This document shows, in pieces, positions 58,655 through 64,000 of a stretch of 64,000 nucleotides of DNA. Numbering within the stretch: position 1 is the stretch's first letter; each line of letters begins with the position of its first letter. The stretch covers positions 1 to 64,000 of the forward strand of contig CAZOER010000003.1 of the NCBI GenBank assembly GCA_964578905.1. Reading direction: 5' to 3'. Source of the stretch: CAZVBV01 sp964578905. Lineage in GTDB: Bacteria; Patescibacteriota; Gracilibacteria; UBA4473. The position numbers and the translations under genes were made by a program. Below the pieces are notes generated by a model. It made no database searches, was not told where the DNA came from, and was given only the letters and a program-made list of their open reading frames with translations.

Positions 58655-59860
58655 TCAGATTCTTCCGCGTCCCAAAACGAGTTTTAGAATATGCTTCAAA
58701 TCTTCTTTCAAATCCGCAGGCAATTCTTGTGTTTTTTCTTTCCCAAAAAGAATCTTGTACACGTGTTTATGCAGTGAAAGTCTGTTCGCAGGCATACCTC
58801 GTCCATACTCAATATTTTTCTTCGCAAAAGCGAGAACATCTTCAAAATAAGCGAATAAGATTTCGTATTTCTTTGAAATAGAAAGGTGCGGTTCGTAAAT
58901 TTCCAGTGGCATTCCGCCAATACCATTAAGTTCGATGATTTTCACTTTTCCTTGGAGAAGGTCTTCCACGCTGTCTGATCGGAGATCAAATCTTCCCACA
59001 AAAACACCGTCTTTTTCGGCGATCATTTTACCAATAAGATCAGAGAGTTTTTTTCGACTCGCCTTTGGAATACTTATTTTCTTAAATTTCGTTCCATAAC
59101 TAATACTTGCGGTTCGCACAATTGTGATTTCGGCTCCTTTGTAGGGGATTGATTTTTGTTCTTGTTCAGAAAAGCCAGATAGTATTTTTTCTGTTTTTTC
59201 TGGAGCAACTTTCATGGATGCACATTTGTTCTCAACAAGAGATATGAGTGCCTGTTTTCCGTTACCAACAACAAAAGGAATCTGCTTCTCTACAAGCGAA
59301 ACGATGGTGTATTCCTCGGATTCTGGATCTTGTATCCACGATAAGCCAAACTCACGTTTCGTATCGCAAAAGGCTTCCAAGATAAAATTTGGTCGCGCTG
59401 TTTTGAGATATACTTGCAGTTGTTCGTCACAGTAAATAAACGTTACCCCAGTCGCGCGTTCCCCAATATCGGGTTTACAAATAAGAGGATAAGGAAGTGT
59501 TCTTTTGTATTTTTCTTCGAAGGCTTTGAGAACTTGTGTCGTGGTAGATACTTTTTTAAAAAATAAATTATCAGGACGAAAGTTATCGTTCAGTCGGTCA
59601 TTGATGCTTTTCTTTGAAACCCCAGTCAGCCCAGAAAAACCATCCATTCCAGGATTCACAGCATTGAGGAGATGAAGGTGCCAAAAGTGTTTCACAATCA
59701 GCGGTAAGAATTGAACAACCCATGGAGCCTTTTCCCAACAGTCTCCATATTTCTCATGAATTATGTTCTTCACAGCAATGATATATCGCTTCACTCGGCG
59801 TTCACGCCATGATTCATTTGCGTCCTTTATATTTCGAAACTCTTCTTTAAGTGTGTCCAT
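58655..59860 (-). CDS. ATP-grasp family enzyme
   Basis: The protein has 401 residues. The ATP-grasp core spans about residues 120-340: LPYPLICKPDIGERATGVTFI gives the ATP-binding Lys and Gly loop, VVGNGKQALISLVENK a central strand, GVFVGRFDLRSDSVEDLLQG and IIELNGIGGMPLEIYEP the metal-binding acidic/Asn residues. The N-terminal 100 residues contain a helical PWVVQFLPLIVKHFWHLHLL stretch. It belongs among D-Ala-D-Ala-ligase-like carboxylate-amine ligases; the substrate is unknown. A ligase acting on a carrier such as the LysW-like protein at 16430 is possible but purely speculative. The kinase gene lies downstream on the same strand. Confidence 0.78.
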   Translation of the reverse strand: MDTLKEEFRNIKDANESWRERRVKRYIIAVKNIIHEKYGDCWEKAPWVVQFLPLIVKHFWHLHLLNAVNPGMDGFSGLTGVSKKSINDRLNDNFRPDNLFFKKVSTTTQVLKAFEEKYKRTLPYPLICKPDIGERATGVTFIYCDEQLQVYLKTARPNFILEAFCDTKREFGLSWIQDPESEEYTIVSLVEKQIPFVVGNGKQALISLVENKCASMKVAPEKTEKILSGFSEQEQKSIPYKGAEITIVRTASISYGTKFKKISIPKASRKKLSDLIGKMIAEKDGVFVGRFDLRSDSVEDLLQGKVKIIELNGIGGMPLEIYEPHLSISKKYEILFAYFEDVLAFAKKNIEYGRGMPANRLSLHKHVYKILFGKEKTQELPADLKEDLKHILKLVLGRGRI

Positions 59861-59972
59861 ATTTGTTTAAGTATTCTCCAAGGAAATTCTGAAAAATCAA
59901 GAAAATGAATTTTTACGAGAGATAATAATTTGAAAAAAACAAACCCACAGAGTACCATTAAAAAAAATCCCC

Positions 59973-60491
59973 ATGAAACCTGTATTAAAAATGGCTGCGG
60001 TTCTCGTTCTTTTTGTTGGAGCGACATATGTTATTCCCTTTGAACAAGCGGAAAATTTCCTTGCGGCGAACTTCTTTAGTACCGAAGCAGAACTACCGAG
60101 AGCGGTTCCTGTTGCGAGAGTTGCAAAGACTGTTGTCCCTCAAAAAGATGTATTTGTAGATGGTATGGATGAGTTTGTTTTAAAAACTGATCAGAAGGGA
60201 TCAGAAAATTACATCCTTCCACAAAACACCTGTCGAAATGGAATGCGATTGGTGATTCGATCAGTAATAGAGAGGTTGAATATGTCAGCAGATATTCACG
60301 TGTTTGGATACGCGCCAAAACAAAGTCATGAAACGTACAACAAAGTGATTACGGTAACGAAAGAAGACCCAACAAAGATACTCCATCTTCCAAGCGAATT
60401 GATATATAACGACGACACCATCTTCCCAGAGTATCAGCTTACTCGAAGTAAAAACTCAGACTTTTTGAGATATGATGTGATGTGCTATTAG
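59973..60491 (+). CDS. Secreted or membrane-anchored protein, function unknown
   Basis: The protein has 172 residues with an N-terminal hydrophobic segment (MKPVLKMAAVLVLFVGATYV). The exported part is strand-rich and has two cysteines (NTCRNGMRLVIRS and the final VMCY), which may pair. The stretch VFGYAPKQSHETYNKVITVTKEDPTKILHLPSELIYND resembles no family I know. It stands alone between the divergent ATP-grasp gene and murJ (47 bp upstream of the latter). Confidence 0.6.
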   Translation: MKPVLKMAAVLVLFVGATYVIPFEQAENFLAANFFSTEAELPRAVPVARVAKTVVPQKDVFVDGMDEFVLKTDQKGSENYILPQNTCRNGMRLVIRSVIERLNMSADIHVFGYAPKQSHETYNKVITVTKEDPTKILHLPSELIYNDDTIFPEYQLTRSKNSDFLRYDVMCY

Positions 60492-60538
60492 TACGTGATC
60501 CCCTTGCAAAAAGGTGAATTTTTAGCACACTGACTCCT

Positions 60539-61834
60539 GTGAAACGAATACTTACTTCAGGCGGAGCATTGCTTATGGGATCGGCGTTAGCGTCGAAGTT
60601 CCTTGGGTTTTTGCGTGATCGATTTTTGGTCGATTTTTTTGGAGGGAGTGAAAAGATAGATTTCGTGTTTGCGGCATTTCGTATTCCTGATTTCTTTTTC
60701 TTCTTGCTTGTCGGGGGAACAGTGGCAACGTTATTCCTCCCGCGCGCTGCAGATTTGAAAGGCAAAGAACGCATGCAATTTTTCTCGAGTTTTCTCTGGG
60801 GAGTGGTACTTCTCTTTGGTCTGCTCTGTGGACTGGGAGCGATATTCCCAGAATTCTTTGTAAGTATCTTCGTCTCAGGATTTGATGTTTTAGCGCGATC
60901 GGAAATTGCAGAATTGGCTCAACTTCTCTTCGGTTCCGTCTTCTTGCTTGCGATCTCATCAGTCTTCTCGGCATCCATGCAATTGAAGGAGCGATTCCTT
61001 TCGGTTGCCATGGCACCGATTCTCTACACGGGAGCGATTGCAGTGGGAATATACTTTTTCGCAGGGAATTATGGACTCGTGTCGGTTGGATTTGCTGCCA
61101 TTGCGGGGGCACTTCTTCACCTTCTTACGAATGCTATCGCATTCTTTTTTATTGGAAATAAGATTGGATTCTATTGGAAAAAACCAGTCAAAAGTTGGGA
61201 ACGATTCGGAGGAGATTTTTCTGCTCGTCTTGCCACCAGTGCGGCATTTCAGATTAGCCAATCGGCGGATGTGTGGATTGCGAGTTTCTTGATGATGGGG
61301 ACAGTAGGAGCGTTTTCTATCGGAGCAAACTGGGGACACGTCCTCTTGTCTATCGTCGGAATGCCACTCGCGAATGCAGCCTTTCCGAAATTCTCAAAAC
61401 AAAAAAACAATTTCCCGGCGCAAAAAAAAATTCTTACTGATACGTTGAAGTGGATATTTCTTGCCACGATTCCAACGGCGCTCATTGGAGTTTTCTTTGC
61501 CTCTGACATTCTTGAAATACTCTTCAATCTCTCTGGAACAATGCTTCATAACACCGCTTTGGTGTTTGCGTGGATTATCGCATCATTGCCGTTGGCGTGT
61601 ACGATTCCGGTGTTGGCACGGGTTTTCTTTGCCAACGATGATGTGCGCACACCGATGAAAATTTGGATTGTTTCACTTTCGATAGGAACGGCAACAGCGG
61701 CCATATTAGCCCTTCAAATTTTCCCTCCAGAAAAAGCCATTCTTGGACTTGCGCTTGGAACGTTTGTCACGAATACTTTGTCGGCAGTACTCTTTGCGAT
61801 AGCGACCTGGAAAAGGTATTTTAAAACCGCATGA
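60539..61834 (+). CDS. murJ: Lipid II flippase MurJ (MviN family)
   Basis: Moves lipid II across the cytoplasmic membrane. The protein has 431 residues from GTG 60539 (MKRILTSGGALLMGSALASKFLG). Some 12-14 hydrophobic helices are seen. The family marks are FLGFLRDRFLVDFFGGSEKIDFVFAAFRIPDFFFFLLVGG-like start (motif DFVFAAFRIPDF, the usual D-aF-x-A-x(2)-P), AFSIGANWGHVLLSIVGMPLANAAFPKFSK and ARVFFANDDVRTPMKIWIVSL. It is slightly shorter than the E. coli protein (511), lacking the last helices. It overlaps the rluA-type gene by four bases. Confidence 0.93.
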   Translation: MKRILTSGGALLMGSALASKFLGFLRDRFLVDFFGGSEKIDFVFAAFRIPDFFFFLLVGGTVATLFLPRAADLKGKERMQFFSSFLWGVVLLFGLLCGLGAIFPEFFVSIFVSGFDVLARSEIAELAQLLFGSVFLLAISSVFSASMQLKERFLSVAMAPILYTGAIAVGIYFFAGNYGLVSVGFAAIAGALLHLLTNAIAFFFIGNKIGFYWKKPVKSWERFGGDFSARLATSAAFQISQSADVWIASFLMMGTVGAFSIGANWGHVLLSIVGMPLANAAFPKFSKQKNNFPAQKKILTDTLKWIFLATIPTALIGVFFASDILEILFNLSGTMLHNTALVFAWIIASLPLACTIPVLARVFFANDDVRTPMKIWIVSLSIGTATAAILALQIFPPEKAILGLALGTFVTNTLSAVLFAIATWKRYFKTA

Positions 61835-62715
61835 CAAAATCTACGTTTACCGTTACTCAGGATGAATCAGGAACACGAATAGACGTGCTCTGCGCTCAGA
61901 AGTTTCCCGATATTTCTCGAACACGATGGCAGAAGCAGGGAATGTTTTTTTGTAATGGGCAGAAGAAAAAAAACAATGTAAAAGTTCACATCGATCAACA
62001 GTGGAGTGTGGAATGCCAAGCGGAAACAATGATTTCTACGAGTGAAATCGAACCATGGGATTTTCCTCTCAAGATTCTTGCAGACTCAAAGAGTTGGATG
62101 GTTGTCGAGAAACCAGAAGGAATATCTATTCATCCCTCACCGAGCGATCAATCCGGGCACACAATTGTAAATGCACTTGTGCATCAATTTGGAAAAAAGT
62201 TGTCCTCTGTGGACGAAGACGTACCTCGTCCAGGGATTGTTCATCGATTGGACAAGGTGACCTCAGGAGCACTTCTTGTTGCCAAAACGAACGCTACCCA
62301 CAAACACCTCCAAGAGCATTGGACAGAGGTGATAAAGACCTATTTCGCAGTTGTGACGGGAACACCACCATTGAGGGGAAAAATTGAAGGAGGGATTTTG
62401 CGCGATACGAAGGATCGAAAGAAGATGGCCATTTCATCGTCTGAGAAATCAAAATCAGCGGTGACATTTTTTGAAGTACTCGAAACAAAAGATAGTCAGT
62501 CTTTGCTCAAAATAAACATTCCTACGGGACGAACACACCAGATACGCGTTCACCTGTCTTCGATCGGATTCCCGATTGTGGGGGACACGAAGTACAACGG
62601 AAAACCATTTGAAAGAGTTCTGCTTCATGCAGGAAAACTCGAATTTCCAAATCCCGATAAGAAAGGGGAGATGATAGCGGTTGAGTCGGGAGTACCAAAG
62701 GTGATTAAGGCTTGA
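61831..62715 (+). CDS. RluA-family ribosomal large-subunit pseudouridine synthase
   Basis: Isomerises uridines in 23S rRNA (RluD/RluC type). The protein has 294 residues with an N-terminal S4 domain (GTRIDVLCAQKFPDISRTRWQKQG, KNNVKVHIDQQW) and the catalytic domain with VVEKPEGISIHPSPSDQSGHTIVNAL. The catalytic Asp is in VPRPGIVHRLDKVTSGALLVAKT, followed by TRTHQIRVH-type PTGRTHQIRVHLSSIGFPIVGDTKY. It is translationally coupled to murJ (ATGA overlap). The window's odd PorV gene starts 194 bp after its stop. Confidence 0.95.
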   Translation: MTKSTFTVTQDESGTRIDVLCAQKFPDISRTRWQKQGMFFCNGQKKKNNVKVHIDQQWSVECQAETMISTSEIEPWDFPLKILADSKSWMVVEKPEGISIHPSPSDQSGHTIVNALVHQFGKKLSSVDEDVPRPGIVHRLDKVTSGALLVAKTNATHKHLQEHWTEVIKTYFAVVTGTPPLRGKIEGGILRDTKDRKKMAISSSEKSKSAVTFFEVLETKDSQSLLKINIPTGRTHQIRVHLSSIGFPIVGDTKYNGKPFERVLLHAGKLEFPNPDKKGEMIAVESGVPKVIKA

Positions 62716-62909
62716 CTTTTTATCAAATATGTTATACAAATAGAGAGTTCTCTCTTGCCATCTGAGCAATTGAGACGAGATCTTTGAAATTTCGGAGAAT
62801 GACAGTGGTGAGATGCCTTTGGGCATTTCTTGTTTGAGGTACTTAGAGGAGTCTCACTACTGACAATAAAAACGCATTATTTACGAAATCAAAATTAAAA
62901 ATTTACGAT
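62712..62909 (+). promoter_or_regulatory. Promoter and structured leader of the PorV-like gene
   Basis: A -35 TTGACT (62712-62717), 17-base spacer and TACAAA (62735-62740) overlap the rluA stop. A leader of about 165 bases follows with AGAGAG/CTCTCT near its start. It also has a long stem AGTGGTGAGA (62804-62813) with TCTCACTACT (62852-62861) and a nested AGATGCC/GGCATTT hairpin that competes for three bases of that stem. The last 40 bases are A-rich and carry no Shine-Dalgarno, as in Bacteroidota. Confidence 0.5.
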
Positions 62910-64000
62910 ATGAAACGAAAATTTAAATTATTCAAAGCCACCATTGTTATTGTTTTAACCTTGGTGATGTTGTCCGCGTATTCGCAGAATACAGCGGGAC
63001 AAGAATCTTCAGCCAATGTAATTACCACGGCGGTGCCGTTTTTGATGATTGGTCCTGACGCCTATGCTGGCGGAATGGGCAACACAGGTGTTGCTACCGA
63101 TCCAACAGTGTCTTCCATGCATTGGAATGCTGCAAAATATGCCTTCATAGATGGTGATTTTGGAATAGGATCTTCTTATAGTCCTTGGCTACGAAAACTC
63201 GTGCGAGACATGTATCTTGCTTATTTAACTGCTTACAAAAGACTTGATGAGAATCAAGTTTTTGCGTTCTCCCTTCGTTATTTTAACCTTGGCTCGTTTA
63301 CATACTTAGACGAACAGGGGAACGAAGGATGGAGCAGTAATCCAAACGAATGGGCCTTCGATGCAGCCTATGCAAGAAAGTTTTCAGAGTATTTATCTGG
63401 AGCGATAACGTTCCGTGGTATTTATTCGAATCTTTCCGGTGGGCAATTTGTGGGAGGAGTGGAAACCAATCCAGGCTTTTCTGTTGCAGCGGATGTCTCC
63501 CTGTATGGGAAAAAAGATGTTCGTTTTCGTTACACAGAAGCTATTTGGTCCTATGGAGTTGTTATCTCCAATGTAGGATCAAAGATGGGATACACAGAAA
63601 ATAGTGATTATTTTCTTCCCACAAACCTTCGTTTTGGAACAGCATTAAAAATACTTATTGATGATTTTAATTCCTTGGCATTTGCTATGGATTTCAATAA
63701 GTTACTCGTTCCAACACCTCCCGAGTATGACTCGGAAGGAAATATTCTCAGGGGAAAAGATCCTAATACGTCAGTAGTAGGCGGGATCTTTCAATCCTTC
63801 GGGGATGCCCCAGGTGGATTTAGTGAGGAACTTAAAGAGTTCCAAATAAGCCTGGGCGCTGAATATTGGTATGATGACCAGTTTGCATTACGCATTGGTT
63901 ATTTCTACGAAAGTGAAGAAAAAGGGAACCGTAATTTTTTTACGGTAGGAGCAGGGTTGAAATATCAATCTTTCGGGATTGATTTTTCGTATCTTATTTC
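62910..64000 (+). CDS. porV: PorV-like type IX secretion outer-membrane protein, 3' end cut by window edge
   Basis: The frame is open for 363 codons and continues past the window. A signal peptide (MKRKFKLFKATIVIVLTLVM, cleavage near SAYS-Q) is followed by the PorV landmarks in order. These are VITTAVPFLMIGPDAYAGGM, GNTGVATDPTVSSMHWNAAK, SYSPWLRKLVRDMYLAYLTA, SLRYFNLGSFTYLDEQGNEG, NPNEWAFDAAYARKFSEYLS, SNVGSKMGYTENSDYFLPTN and DFNKLLVPTPPEYD. PorV is a 14-strand beta-barrel outer-membrane protein of T9SS. It carries cargo with C-terminal sorting domains to the attachment complex. Presence beside the sorting-domain protein at 46078 is consistent. No other T9SS gene (porK, L, M, N, sov, porU) is in the window. 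Confidence 0.85.
   Translation, partial: MKRKFKLFKATIVIVLTLVMLSAYSQNTAGQESSANVITTAVPFLMIGPDAYAGGMGNTGVATDPTVSSMHWNAAKYAFIDGDFGIGSSYSPWLRKLVRDMYLAYLTAYKRLDENQVFAFSLRYFNLGSFTYLDEQGNEGWSSNPNEWAFDAAYARKFSEYLSGAITFRGIYSNLSGGQFVGGVETNPGFSVAADVSLYGKKDVRFRYTEAIWSYGVVISNVGSKMGYTENSDYFLPTNLRFGTALKILIDDFNSLAFAMDFNKLLVPTPPEYDSEGNILRGKDPNTSVVGGIFQSFGDAPGGFSEELKEFQISLGAEYWYDDQFALRIGYFYESEEKGNRNFFTVGAGLKYQSFGIDFSYLI

Noticed and set aside
62716..62909. Assembly junction joining a Bacteroidota fragment to this genome
   Set aside because: Not excluded, but the promoter overlaps the rluA stop and a second T9SS-type gene lies 14 kb away between native-looking genes; left as a check under the main finding.
1..64000. 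Alternative genetic code with TGA as Gly (as in some Gracilibacteria)
   Set aside because: TGA ends conserved genes at the expected place, for example mutS, and is not needed inside any conserved protein.

Overview
The window is a densely packed bacterial chromosome segment of moderate-to-low GC, read with the standard code (TGA is a normal stop, for example in mutS). The gene content suggests a Candidate Phyla Radiation (Patescibacteria) bacterium, probably of the Peregrinibacteria/Gracilibacteria side. Pointers are: membrane proteins built from T4SS-pilin-like modules, an Elp3 of the prokaryotic radical SAM/GNAT type, a lone type I dehydroquinate dehydratase, an extracellular Ig-like repeat protein of the kind common in that group, many small single-domain membrane proteins, and sigma70-like promoters so close to start codons that leaderless mRNAs are expected. 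The assignment is an inference; no rRNA lies in the window.

Layout. 1-5 kb (minus): ftsK (cut by the window edge), a mutY without its iron-sulfur cluster, and two triple-module VirB2/TrbC-like membrane proteins behind a near-consensus promoter. 5-5.7 kb: tRNA-Ala and tRNA-Lys; the 3' end of tRNA-Lys is duplicated downstream. 5.8-10.3 kb: a 1429-residue surface-type protein ending in a polymorphic-toxin-like domain, followed 2 bp later by a small acidic probable immunity protein. 10.4-20 kb: a divergent phosphatidylserine-decarboxylase-like protein, glnA, a TrmB regulator, mutS, a LysW-like zinc-ribbon protein, and the coupled pair murL-murD (alternative route to D-Glu in peptidoglycan), then a ZIP transporter. 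20-23 kb: a Tad/Flp pilus segment (flp, a DUF192 protein, two TadE/TadG-like minor pilins, a prepilin peptidase). 23-31 kb: folB/gmk on a symmetric divergent promoter, yraN, uvrC, yggT, tsaD, topA. 31-46 kb: tRNA(CAT), D,D-carboxypeptidase, a structured tRNA-like RNA, the purB-eamA-folK-folE run followed by cysS, holB, DUF4349, aroD, a two-subunit 2-oxoacid:ferredoxin oxidoreductase, and elp3.

46-64 kb is the accessory and most unusual part. A 1039-residue secreted repeat protein (minus) ends in a type IX secretion (Por) C-terminal sorting domain. Next to it, divergently, is a 1322-residue protein of ten near-identical Ig-like repeats, then two strongly promoted monocistronic helical proteins, a soluble histidine kinase, an ATP-grasp enzyme, murJ and an RluA pseudouridine synthase. 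The window ends inside a gene whose product matches PorV, the outer-membrane T9SS shuttle protein. A T9SS cargo plus PorV in a genome that otherwise looks like a CPR bacterium, a group thought to lack an outer membrane, is the main discovery candidate. Both genes also share a gene style (long structured leaders, A-rich SD-less starts) unlike the leaderless housekeeping genes around them.

Housekeeping genes in the window cover mismatch and base repair (mutS, mutY, uvrC), replication and segregation (holB, topA, ftsK), peptidoglycan (murL, murD, murJ, D,D-carboxypeptidase), folate (folE, folK, folB), tRNA modification and charging (tsaD, elp3, cysS, rluA) and nitrogen assimilation (glnA). Four short MITE-like inverted-repeat elements sit between genes. 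No IS element, CRISPR array or prophage was seen.
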